Origin: Brachionus koreanus
Taxonomy: Eukaryota > Rotifera > Eurotatoria > Ploima > Brachionidae
Length of the DNA: 14,075 nt
Direction: 5' to 3'
NCBI GenBank assembly: GCA_016987375.1
Contig: PJRA01000263.1
Span: 5,292,983-5,307,057 of the forward strand
The notes beneath the pieces were generated by a model. That model ran no database searches. It was given only the letters and a program-made list of their open reading frames with translations, and was not told the origin of the DNA. Below, piece after piece: positions 1 to 8,831 of this stretch. The position numbers and the translations under genes were made by a program. The stretch's first letter is position 1. Each line of letters begins with the position of its first letter.

Positions 1-141
1 AGGAATCGTGCCATATTCAAGACTAAGATTAAATAGATTAATGAGTTCTTTTAGGTAGTTATAAGGTAGATTTTTTAACATTAAATTATGAATTTGATCT
101 GGTCCTGATGCTGCATCATCCCTAAGCTTTTTTAGCCAATT
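1..141 (-). pseudogene. LINE reverse transcriptase fragment, cut by window edge
   Basis: Reading the minus strand from 141 to 1 gives an open frame of 47 codons containing SGPDQIHNLMLKNLP and, further on, LINLFNLSLEYGTIP. This is the amino-terminal part of a non-LTR retrotransposon reverse transcriptase: the APGPDGI-like motif, then the helix leading to the conserved IP(xxW) segment. In the intact protein this domain makes cDNA from the element's RNA at the target site. The frame stays open to the window edge, so the rest lies outside. Upstream of about 141 the frame meets stops, which suggests frameshifts or truncation, so I call it a relic. It has no start codon here. The motif identity is clear; the LINE clade is not. 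Confidence 0.72.
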
Positions 142-280
142 ATTCGATCATTTAAATATTCAACGAATTGACTTTGTGATTATTTGATTATAAAAACAAA
201 GGTCATCTTAAGATGGAAAATAAACGATTGTTAAACTAAAAGATAATTTCAAAATATAATTTTACTTAATTAAAATTTTT
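142..280. other. AT-rich spacer, possible decayed LINE 5' part
   Basis: Immediately upstream (minus sense) of the RT fragment. It could hold frameshifted linker sequence of the same LINE, but I see no readable protein in it. Confidence 0.3.
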
Positions 281-319
281 AGACCGTATAATAACCGTTT
301 AAATTTAAACGGGCGGTCT
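281..319. repeat. Imperfect palindrome with perfect 18-bp core
   Basis: AGACCG at 281-286 pairs with CGGTCT at 314-319. Between them lies a perfect self-complementary core, CCGTTTAAATTTAAACGG, at 295-312. The arms are GC-richer than the surroundings, and the following 320-358 (with GGCGGACGGCCTCTGGCC) is also unusually GC-rich. It could be a transposon terminus, a cruciform-forming site or a protein-binding palindrome; nothing in the sequence decides which. Confidence 0.6.
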
Positions 320-367
320 TAGAAACTGTCAAAATTTTGGCGGACGGCCTCTGGCCTGTTTTAAAAT

Positions 368-614
368 TAGTGTTGGTAATCGACTCCAATCAATTGGGAA
401 AGTTATGGTAATAATTTAATATTTTATAGTTAATTTTTAATAGTTATAATAGAAGGTATTTAATAAATTAAAATAAAATATTAAATTTTACTAATTTAAT
501 TAGTAAAATAATTATATAAAAAATTATTCGATTTAATAATCGACTAAAACAAATCAATCGATTAAAAGTTAGTCGAATAATAAATCGATTTTTGATAATC
601 GATTGCCAACACTA
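368..614. mobile_element. hAT-like MITE, copy 1 (247 bp)
   Basis: A short non-coding element bounded by terminal inverted repeats. The left end is TAGTGTTGGTAATCGA; the right end, read in reverse, is TAGTGTTGGCAATCGA. It is flanked by perfect 8-bp target duplications, tttaaaat, at 360-367 and 615-622. An 8-bp duplication with TAGTG-type ends is typical of hAT transposons, so it was probably moved in trans by a hAT transposase absent from this window. The interior is AT-rich and carries several copies of AATCGATT/AGTCGA-type palindromic words. Its right half aligns with the element at 5397-5578. Confidence 0.85.
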
Positions 615-677
615 TTTAAAATTCACAATGACAACATATTCCCTAATCCATTAAATACGAATATGAATAGTATGAAT

Positions 678-967
678 TTTTTTTTGTTGCCCTATCCTAG
701 TTGATAATGGGAAGGAGCTCATCTCCTTCAAGTACCTTTTTGAGCAACAGCTCCGATCTGACACAGAGGCTACTGCATCGAGTTTATCATCTACACTGAA
801 AATTTTACCCAGTCGAAACCAGTCTCTATTTTTCGATGAAAGGAGTTTAAACATACGCCCCTTATTGCAGAGACATTTTGAGGATTTTTCCACCCTCAGT
901 GGGTTTTGAACCCTCTTTTCTCTGCTTGAATGACTAACACACAAACCACTCGGCTATACGGGCTCTT
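678..967 (-). mobile_element. tRNA-derived SINE, near full length
   Basis: Read on the minus strand, this is a short interspersed element with a tRNA-like head at about 892-963. It contains an A box TAGCCGAGTGG (956-946) and a B box GGTTCAAAACC (912-902) about 33 bases apart, the internal RNA polymerase III promoter. The seven bases GCCCGTA at the head pair mostly with TGAGGGT near 892-898, as a decayed acceptor stem would. A unique body of about 200 bases follows, then an A-rich tail (T-run at 678-686 on the plus strand). A perfect 12-bp target duplication, aatagtatgaat, lies at 666-677 and 968-979, showing LINE-type retrotransposition. The 97-residue open frame across it (651-944 minus) is incidental. 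Confidence 0.85.
892..963 (-). promoter_or_regulatory. tRNA-like Pol III promoter head of the SINE
   Basis: The A box and B box are both close to consensus and correctly ordered on the minus strand. The GCCGAGTGGTT stretch recalls Ser/Leu-type tRNAs, but the T stem has a mismatch and no clean anticodon arm is seen. It is a SINE head, not a working tRNA gene. Confidence 0.7.
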
Positions 968-979
968 AATAGTATGAAT

Positions 980-3021
980 AGGAGTAATGAATAATCATAA
1001 TTCATATATGAATAGTAGCAACAATTGAAGCAAAAAAACTGATTGCTTACAGAAACTTGATAAAGATCGTCACCAAGAAGCCGATTTCCGTTAAGATCTT
1101 AATTAGGATCTTATCAGGATTCCTAACAGGAATCCGAGAGGATTCTTGCGAATTTTCTTGACTTGGTCTATATCAGATCTTGATCAAGGACGACAAAGGA
1201 TCTTAAAAGAAATTTCTAGTACAATTAGGATTTATCAATCTTAAGAATCTAAGGAATAATCAAGAACATGTAAGAAAAACAAGGAACTGGACGGGTGTTA
1301 TAAATTTTCATTCAATATTTTTTCAGATGTGCTTTTTTTCTTTTAATTCCATTAACAGTTTTTATGATATTCTTATTAAGTAGATCATTTAGAAGGATTC
1401 TATTAGGATTAAATAAGAAAGAAAGATTTAAAAGCTCATAAAAAAATGTAATTACAATAAAAGCACATACACAAATCTTGACTCTGTTGCATTTGACATA
1501 AAAAATAAATTGAATGAACCTTAATTTGATGATCAAAATTTAAGTCGAGATTTAATTTAAGATCTTTATTCAATTAAAAATTCAAGGTCTCGTATTAAAA
1601 TTTTGTAAACAATAAGAGAAAGGAGATTATATAATTTTAAACTGCTGATGTTTGAGAAAAAAAAAATTTGATTGTTTTGTTGCTTAAAAGTTATGAATAA
1701 CCAACACAATTTTCAATTTAAAAAGCTATTCGAAAATTTAAAATTTTTTAAATTCTTTTTAGATTTATAAAATCAATACATATTCTCAATGTATAGCATA
1801 TTAAATTATCTTAAAGATCTTAATAATAAGATTATTATTAGAAAAAAGATTTTATTAAGAATCCTAATAAATCCTATATTAAGAATAAATATTATAATCC
1901 CTAGAATTACTATTTTAAATCTTTAATGTTTTTTAGCATCAAAATTTTGAAAAAAAAATTCTTAAAATATCCTGTACTAAGTTCTTATTAGCTTCTCTAA
2001 TAAGTTAATCAAGTTTTTATAAGATTTGTATTTGATAATAAAAATTCATAAAAACTCCTGGCCAAAAAAGATTTGAGAAAAAATTAATTCAAGGATTTTT
2101 GTTGATCCTAATAAGAATTTTGCTCCTATGAATTCCTTAGAGTTCTTTCAAAATAAGAATTGGTTTCTGGGCATACATTAAAACTATATTACCTATATCA
2201 TTTAAATCAGTTTCTAATTTAGGAATTACATTTATTTATTTTAAATAGATTCCAGTAAAGCCTCAAGCTGCTCAGAACGGAACTAAGTTTTTTTAAGTAT
2301 AACGTTAGTAAATAAATTGAGTTAGGTAAAAGTTTTTTTTTTCCATTTTGTTTAAAAAGAAAAACAGAATTCTAATAAAATAAGCTAAAGCGAAACAAAT
2401 GAGCTGAAATATTGATAGAGCGAAGTCATTTTAAATCATAGTAGTTTTTTTAATTTATATATTTTTTTTCTAACTAACATATGAAATTTTTCTTCAAAAT
2501 ACATTAAAAAAAAAACAATTTTTCCTTTTTTAGTGCTCAAAAATTTTGAAAATAACCTTTTGAATTTTATTTTTTTCATTTAATAAACAGCTAATTCATT
2601 TACAAATTCAATAAAATTTTTTTGTTTTATTAAATTATCGATTTTCATTAAATTATTTATTTTCAGAAACTTTTTTCGTTTGATAAAAAATAATCTTTTA
2701 TCATTGAATCAACAAGGCTGTATTACTCTCCTAAACAGGCCTTGAAAGTAGCAAGTTGATTATGATGAAGATATATTGATCTTATTGATGATAATTTTGA
2801 TCACAAATGAGAAATCTCTAACAAACACTTCAAATGTAGAATTTTTTTACCTATAATATTTTGTTTAATAGTGAAAGCAGATTTAAGTTTTGTTAGGTGT
2901 TTATTCATTAATTAATTATAATTTCAACTTCATAGAAACTAATTTGAATAAAATTAAAACTTTTCTTAAAAATTATTAAAAGCAAAAATAAAATAAGAAC
3001 ATGTTAGGTGCTATTCAACAT
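980..3021. other. AT-rich non-coding stretch, one weak MITE candidate
   Basis: No supportable gene. At 1070-1260 and again around 1810-2150 there are many short words of the GATCTTAATAAGGATTCC kind, which may be remnants of one old repeat, but I could not align them convincingly. A 10-bp inverted pair, TTCATTCAAT (1307-1316) with ATTGAATGAA (1509-1518), continues loosely inward and brackets about 210 bases; it could be a MITE, but no clear target duplication is seen. A small GC-richer patch lies at 2710-2755. Confidence 0.4.
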
Positions 3022-3140
3022 GACGGGAGATCATCACTTTTTCAATACATATTTTTTAAGCGACAGCTCCGATTCTGACACTGTCTCTCTTTCTAATAAA
3101 ATCCTATGAACATTCAGCCAATACTGCAGAGACATTCGTA
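3022..3140 (-). mobile_element. Decayed, internally deleted copy of the SINE
   Basis: Two blocks match the body of the SINE at 678-967 in the same orientation. The first is near 3060-3085, where GACAGCTCCGATTCTGACAC matches ...ACAGCTCCGATCTGACAC. The second ends in TACTGCAGAGACATT at about 3121-3136, matching TATTGCAGAGACATT. Some 55 bases between the blocks are missing relative to the longer copy, and the tRNA-like head is absent. The copy is much more diverged, so it is older or a different subfamily. No target duplication was recognised. Confidence 0.65.
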
Positions 3141-4019
3141 AGATATAAAATTGGATTTAAAAAAAAAAAATCTCGATTCATATCGGAAAAAAAAATTAAA
3201 ATTTGATTTAATATTAAAAAAAAATTAATATATTAGATATATTAGGGTTCAAATATATTAGATGTATTGGAGTAATCATTGTTTTATAATCAATTTTATT
3301 AAGAATAAATGATTAATTTTTATTCCATATCTATAATATTTACTTATTGCAATTTAAATAATCTATTGATTTGACATGTCAGGTGGAGCGTAATTTTACT
3401 TAAATTAACCTAAATTTGAATTTGAATTACAAGGCAAAATTTATAATAAATAGTATTAATGTAATTATGTCCAAAAACAATTATTTACAAAATAAACATT
3501 TTCCAAAACAAAATTTTTTTCTAAAATGTGACTTTCTTAATACTTAAAAATAAAGTGATTTTTTTAAACTTAAATTTTATTTAATTTTTTTTAACAATTT
3601 TTCAAATTTTCTATGATTATAAACGCTTTGTCTTGAATTTACTCTTGCAAAATTACATAAAAGGAAGAGTAATCTTAGAAATTAAAATGAAAATGATTGC
3701 TCATACGTTAGTATTAAACGTTAGAATTTTAGGATTTTGGTGAAATTATTTTCTGATTTGAATTTATTAAATTCGCTAGGAATTTTGTGCTTTAAACTAT
3801 AATCAACTGAATTCTCTATTAGAAAAAATATCTTGTCAAATCTTGAACCTTATATTTTTAAGAACTTTTTTATTATAACTGTCTAGAAAAATTTAATAAC
3901 AAATTGATTATTATGTCTCAATAAGTGATAAGAATATTTGATTATACAATTGTAAAATTAATTAAAATAAGTTATAATGCTCTTTATTTAAATTTGATTT
4001 TAGAATAAGATAGATTTAT
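3141..4019. other. AT-rich non-coding stretch
   Basis: No gene is recognised. A two-copy imperfect direct repeat built on AATATATTAGAT lies at about 3227-3270. Long A and T runs dominate. Confidence 0.5.
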
Positions 4020-4746
4020 GTCACACTAGCGACCACAGAGTGTGAGAGGGATCTCGGACTTATTTCATCAGTTTTAAAGAGGAGTCGCCAAGTGAAAATT
4101 GCTTGTACGAAAGCGAGTAAGGTACTTTGAATGCTAAAGAGAACATTTACGAGTAAAGAAGAAAGATCGTGGTTAAGATTTTATAAATCCATGGTGAGAT
4201 CCCGCCTAGATTACGCTGTTAGGAATCCAAGCATGAAAAGGGGTGTGAATGCATTGGAAAAGGTGCAAGAGAGGGCAACCAAAATACCTTTATCTCTAAG
4301 AAACATATCGTTCGAAATGGGTTAACGAAATTAGGGCTGACAAAGCCAAGTGAAAGAAGACTGAGAGGAAACTTGATTGAAATGTACAAATTAGTGAATG
4401 GAATAGAAAAAGTAGGCTTGGTCAAGAATCTAGTGAAAAGATCAGAAAACAAGGGTCCAGCCGGCGCGTTAAGAGAGAATAGCATCAGAGTCCAGGGAGA
4501 ATTAGAAGCGATTTTGCAGCTTCAGTAAGTGCCAGATATTTATTTTTATCAAACAGAGTTGTTCCGCATTGGAATAAGTTGCCAGAAAATGTGGTGAAAT
4601 TTAAGTCAACTGCTATTTTTAAAAAGGCTTTAGATAAATTTAATGGAATCAGCTGCTGCAGCTCTAAACAGCCAAAAGGCGATGATGGGCTCAGACACTA
4701 CATATTAGGTGTCGCAGCAAGCAACTACTACTACTACTTTTTTTAA
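4020..4746 (+). pseudogene. 3' end of a LINE (RT C-terminal region), broken
   Basis: The C-terminal part of a non-LTR retrotransposon ORF, probably of the CR1/Jockey-like assemblage. Frame 1 (from about 4020) reads ECERDLGLISS, then KIACTKASKVL, a TGA stop at 4128-4130, then MLKRTFTSKEERSWLRFYKS, MVRSRLDYA and ALEKVQERATK, the usual post-RT thumb/connection region. A frameshift near 4316 moves reading to LTKLGLTKPSERRLRGNLIE and MYKLVNG. A second, near 4490, moves it to FAASVSARYLFLSNRVVPHW and NKLPENVVKFKS. The last frame runs through four TAC codons into TTTTTTTAA at 4744-4746, so the coding end merges with the microsatellite tail. About two residues, including the usual Trp, appear missing in DYAV-RNPS. 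It is 5'-truncated, as LINE insertions often are. No target duplication was found. Confidence 0.85.
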
Positions 4747-5388
4747 TCATTAAACTTCAATTTCTCATTATCATAATTATTTTTTAAATATAAATCTAAT
4801 TATTGAACATAATAATTGTAAACGCTAAAGCCAATGTAGATCATTATTAAAATTTTCAAATGATTTTTATTTTGAAAATGATGCCTAAATTAGTTAATCT
4901 TTGCTATCATTTAGAGTTTTCTATTTAATGCTTCTATCAAAGAGTTCTTTTCCATATAAAAAAAATTTTTAAAATTTCTAATACCAATTGAAAAGAATTG
5001 GCAATAAAATTTTTATTTATTTATTTTCAAAAATCGATTATTTATGGCTTAATTTACAATTAAACATCGATTGAAATTGATGCTAATATTAAAATTTGTT
5101 TATTAAAAAGAATTGCCAAGCAATTAAGATCTAGTTTTTATTCATCTTTAACAGAAATCTTTTTTGAAATTGGTTAAACTTAAAAAACCTGATCTGTTCT
5201 TAAATTGTTAATAAATAAAATCAAAATACTTAAATAAACACTTATATAGTATAAGTAATTAGAGAATAAAAATATTATTTGATTCACGAATTTTTATTTA
5301 GTAGTCCGATTATTGGAAGATAAATAAAAATGCTCAAATAATGCAAAAACTATCAAATTAGGTAAAATCTTTAACTACTTGAGAATAA
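4747..5388. other. AT-rich non-coding stretch
   Basis: No gene, RNA or mobile element recognised. A small inverted repeat CCAATT-gaaaag-AATTGG lies near 4984-5001. Confidence 0.5.
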
Positions 5389-5396
5389 TATAAAAT

Positions 5397-5578
5397 TAGT
5401 GTTGGTAATCGACTCCAATCAATTCGTAAATCGACTAATTTTTTTTAATCGATTTAATAATCGATTATTATTTCGAGTAATTAATCGACTGAAACAACAT
5501 TAGTCGGTTTAATAATCTATTAAAGTAAATTAATCGATTAAAATTTAGTCGATAATTGATAATAGATTGCCAACACTT
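5397..5578. mobile_element. hAT-like MITE, copy 2 (182 bp)
   Basis: Same family as the element at 368-614. The left end, TAGTGTTGGTAATCGACTCC, is identical to copy 1, and the right end (...AGATTGCCAACACTT) is nearly so. Perfect 8-bp target duplications, tataaaat, flank it at 5389-5396 and 5579-5586. The target differs from copy 1 (tttaaaat) by one base, so both inserted into TWTAAAAT-like sites. Non-coding; the interior is rich in AATCGATT and AGTCGA words. It is about 65 bp shorter than copy 1, the difference being in the left half. Confidence 0.85.
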
Positions 5579-5586
5579 TATAAAAT

Positions 5587-7818
5587 AAAATATATTCTTA
5601 ATCATAGATTTTGAAGGTCCTAGCAAAGAACACAATTAAACCAGATTAAATTTAATCACTAATTCAAAAAGAATTGAAAAAAATAACTTATTAACAATAG
5701 TTTTTTTTATAATCAATAACTTTCAAAAAAAAAGTTAATAATTAATAAAGCTTAACGCATAAAATCAAATTCAAATAGTTAAAAAATGGAATTATTTTCT
5801 AATTAAATTATTAATGAAGATTAAAGCTATTTTTAAAAATCATTTTTATTTATATCGTATATTATCTAATATCTTTAGAAACTTAGAAAAATAGAGATAT
5901 ATTTAAAGATTATTATTAATGAAAATTCGTTATTCACAAATAAGATTATAATGAAATAGACAAAAAATTTTAAGGATTTATTGCTAGGAAAAATCAAGCC
6001 TAATCTTTAAAAAAATTAATTTTTCGAGATTATAACTTAAGAGGAAAATAAACAAAATTTTGCTTGAAATCATTGCTTATAATCCTAGATAAAATCTAGG
6101 TATTTAAATTAAGAAAAATTGTTCACGTCATCAAAATAAAACAGATCAAGCTTGGTTCCTTTAGAAAATTTAAAGTGAAAATTTTAGACAAACTTAAACA
6201 GATTTGATAAAATATTGTTTATGCCCTATCAAATCAAAACAATCGACCAGGATTTGGAATAATTTAATTAACTTATTATTTTTAACTAAATTTTAGAAAA
6301 ATTTGACGGATCTTTTTGAAATTCTAGCGTTTTTTTTTCAATCTGTCTATTTCATAATAAATTAGAATTTCAATGAAGTCTTTTTTTTTCAAATATGATC
6401 ATTCAAGCTAATTTATCAGATTATTACAAAAATTTTTCATTACAAAATTGAGCAACGTTAGCATAAATAAAAAAGATTTCATTTTTATATTCATTAAAGA
6501 GTTGCAAACTAATTTTTTCCTTTTATAATTTAAAAAATTAATTCCGAAAAACATCAAAAATTAATCAGGAAATTTTAATTCCGATATCAAAAAATTAAAA
6601 AGATATTTATTTAAATTTAAAAAATTAAAAAGGAAATGGTTAAAAAAATAAATTAATTTTTATTTTAAAATTTGGATCAGGTACAAACATAAAATAAATT
6701 TTTTAACATTCAACAATTTGATTTAAATCTGAAAAATATTTTTTATTATTGAAATTTCCCTGTTTTTAGTAAATTGGTTTTCAAATAAATATGTCTAAAT
6801 TACTGGTAAAAGAGATAAAGGGAGTTTCATTTTCAATTTTTGTAAATATTAATTTTGCATGGATTTAAATAAAATTTGCCTTTTTGTAAATGGGAAAAAA
6901 CTTTAGAAAAAATAAGCTATCATTCAATTCAATGATCATATTAAAATTATCATACTCAAAAATTAGTATATGATTATCACTTATGTTATTTTAATGCATA
7001 AATAAAACAAAAATAGTGAACTAAGGACAATCTTATTTATTCTCATTGATTGATATTTGATATAAATCACAGAAAAATTGTATAAATTGTGACAAATATC
7101 AAAAAAAGATTTTTATATTCACACAAAAATAATCAAAGCTTATTTGATCCCGCAGGTTCTAATTACTATTGTTGCAAAAGTTGGTTTTGAATAAAACTCT
7201 TCGAAAACAAAAAATAAAAAATGAGTTTTTTTTTAAAATAAGTGGTTATATATCTCATTGAATGACAATCTTGAAGAGCGTCTTCTTGTTCATTTTTCGA
7301 CTATTTGTTCATAGTTTTAATTTAAACAAATATTTTTTTTTTATCGAGTAAAATTGTTTACTTAATAAAATGTATAAGTTCTAATAATATTTGACAATAA
7401 TTTTCAATTATGCTATCGATTATATTATAGCATTCAAATAATTCAAAATATATTGATTCTATTTTTATTGAATTGATGATAAAAATTAAAATGAAAGCTA
7501 AAAAAATAATAAAATAATTTTATATCATTTTCAAATATTTTGCTTTTAAAATTTAATTTTCTCAATCATTTAGTATTTATTTAAAATTCTCAAAAACTAT
7601 GCTTCCTGGATAAAAACTGAACAGATTTTTAGAAGGCTTAATATCCGCGTAAAATTAAAATGTTTAAAAAAGATTGAATTTCATTTTTTAAAAAATAGAG
7701 AAAATTTCTAGCAAAATCATATATATTTTTGAAAATATTTTTGCTTTTTAAAAAAAGTGGAAGTCGGATAGTTTTTAAAAATTGGGGTTCAGTGATTTTA
7801 TAGGACCCATTTCTTTTC
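5587..7818. other. Long AT-rich non-coding stretch
   Basis: No supportable gene. Open frames here are short, low-complexity and rich in Lys, Asn, Ile and Phe, as expected by chance in such DNA. This includes the 60-codon minus frame at 7638-7820. One small inverted repeat, CCTAGA-taaaa-TCTAGG, lies near 6083-6100. Confidence 0.5.
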
Positions 7819-7857
7819 AATTATCCACTAGGATAGAATAGGGTAAAAAAAAAATTT
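7819..7857 (+). mobile_element. Possible 3' tail of the SINE family
   Basis: TTATCCACTAGGATAG, then GGGT and a run of ten A, resembles the 3' end of the SINE at 678-967 read in its own sense (TTATCAACTAGGATAGGG, then an A-run). There is a 4-base insertion before GGGT. Only about 35 bases match, so this is either a severely 5'-truncated insertion or a chance match. Confidence 0.35.
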
Positions 7858-8209
7858 CTTTTCAAAATAATTAATTAAATTAATAATTAAATAATTAATT
7901 AATTGATTTAATAATAAAAATTTATATTAATTTATTTTTATAAAAGCACTTTATATTTTAGAGCTAAATTAATAATTTGCTGTTCATTCTTTTTTTCTTA
8001 ACTATTTGTTCTTCTACCTAGAAAATTTTTCCCTTTAATTTAATCTATAATTTTCATTTTTTAATGCGGGGTCAAGCAAGCATTTTCATTTTTAGACACA
8101 GCATTATTCCAGGTTTTTTTTAATTTTAACACCACGTCAAAACATAAGAAGCTAGTCTCAAAGAGGTAAATTTTAACATGGGATAGATGGTCGCTAATGC
8201 GTGCGCTAA
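7858..8209. other. AT-rich spacer with an unassigned GC-richer part
   Basis: 7865-7915 is an almost pure AT tract made of AATTAATT words. 8065-8209 is less AT-rich than its surroundings and is open on the minus strand as part of a 76-codon frame (8061-8291). I do not recognise the protein. It runs across the boundary of the GPCR copy in another frame, so it is more likely a decayed repeat than a gene. Confidence 0.35.
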
Positions 8210-8301
8210 AATATTGGAGAGTATAAAATGCTTCCGAATAGAATAATATCAAGAGGTATTTGAATCTTTTGATTTGAAAAATTTGAATCATTTATTATCA
8301 T
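8210..8301 (-). pseudogene. Inverted copy of the GPCR gene's first 30 or so codons
   Basis: Read on the minus strand from 8301, this matches 12660-12751 without indels and with 6 differences in 92 bases. It starts with the same ATG and translates as MIINDSNFSNQKIQIPLDII, then LFGSILYSPIF and an immediate TAG stop just past the end of homology. In the intact gene this is the extracellular N-terminus and the beginning of TM1. Homology stops at 8210 (equivalent to 12751). The product would lack all transmembrane function, so it is a truncated pseudogene piece. Confidence 0.9.
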
Positions 8302-8502
8302 ATTTTCTAAAAGATTACACTCATTTCTTAATTTATTAAATTTATTTTGTCTAAATTATATTTTTATTTTGTTTTATTTTTCTTAAATGAACAATTTTTT
8401 TTTTAAATGAAGTTTTTTGCTTTTAAAATTTTCTGTTTTTGATAAAACCTGCAATTTTATCAATTTACATTAAGTCTGTATGAAGGTTCAACAAAAATTT
8501 TC
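8302..8502 (-). repeat. Inverted copy of the GPCR 5' flank
   Basis: Continues the inverted copy upstream of the ATG. 8453-8502 is a 50/50 match to the reverse complement of 12337-12386. The rest matches about 12520-12659, with a short extra run (about 12 bases) near 8365 and a few substitutions near 8440. Relative to the intact locus, 133 bases (12387-12519) are absent. The join lies at a 6-bp repeat, AAAATT, present at both ends of the missing piece. No GT-AG boundary fits this gap, so it is not simple intron loss. Confidence 0.9.
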
Positions 8503-8514
8503 TTAATCACACCA

Positions 8515-8630
8515 AAAAATTTTTTAATGGTTTTAAAAAAATTCTCTTCCTTCAATTTTGTTTTATAAGAGGAAAAAATCAATCCTCCAAGTTTTCGGTT
8601 ATTGATAGTCAAAATGAAATATGTTTTTAG
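8515..8630 (+). pseudogene. Direct copy of the GPCR gene's last 38 codons
   Basis: Matches 13624-13739 with one base change in the coding part (Ser to Gly). It reads through KKILFLQFCFIRGKNQSSKF to the same stop TAG at 8628-8630. This is the helix 8 and cytoplasmic tail portion of the receptor. There is no start codon or membrane segment upstream; instead it abuts the inverted 5' piece with only 12 bases (8503-8514) between. It is a pseudogene fragment. Confidence 0.92.
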
Positions 8631-8823
8631 AATTTTTATTGAATTTTTAATTAACAATGATTTTACTAAAAAATAAATTAATTTTCTGATATGATCTAAT
8701 GATTATAATGATGGTGATATTTTTTTGCCATATTTTTTAAAATTAATATAAACGATATTTGATAAAACATCAAACAAATAGATCGGTATAACTTTTTTTA
8801 ATATTCTTTAGATAATGGAATTT
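8631..8823 (+). repeat. Direct copy of the GPCR 3' flank
   Basis: Matches 13740-13933 with only about three differences, one of them a single-base indel next to AATAAA (8672-8677). Homology stops at 8823. Seven A residues (8825-8831) follow directly, absent at the parental locus, and could be a short poly(A) tail. Confidence 0.92.
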
Positions 8824-8831
8824 TAAAAAAA

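Noticed and set aside
651..944. 97-codon open frame on the minus strand
   Set aside because: It lies almost wholly within the tRNA-derived SINE, includes its 3' tail and target duplication, and shows no protein-like features.
892..963. A functional tRNA gene
   Set aside because: The A and B boxes are good, but the acceptor and T stems are mismatched, no clean anticodon arm is visible, and the sequence continues as a SINE with target duplications.
1094..2150. A dispersed repeat built on GATCTTAATAAGGATTCC-like words
   Set aside because: Shared words are short and expected in such biased composition; I could not align the two areas over a useful length.
4219..4485. 88-codon open frame antisense to the LINE fragment
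   Set aside because: Shadow of the LINE coding strand, which reads as a recognised RT C-terminal region in the other direction.
7861..7915. AATTAATT-rich tract as an origin or CRISPR-like array
   Set aside because: It is simple AT-rich sequence with no regular spacer-repeat pattern.
8061..8291. 76-codon minus-strand frame
   Set aside because: It starts inside the inverted GPCR copy in a different frame and crosses the rearrangement boundary; no family is recognised.
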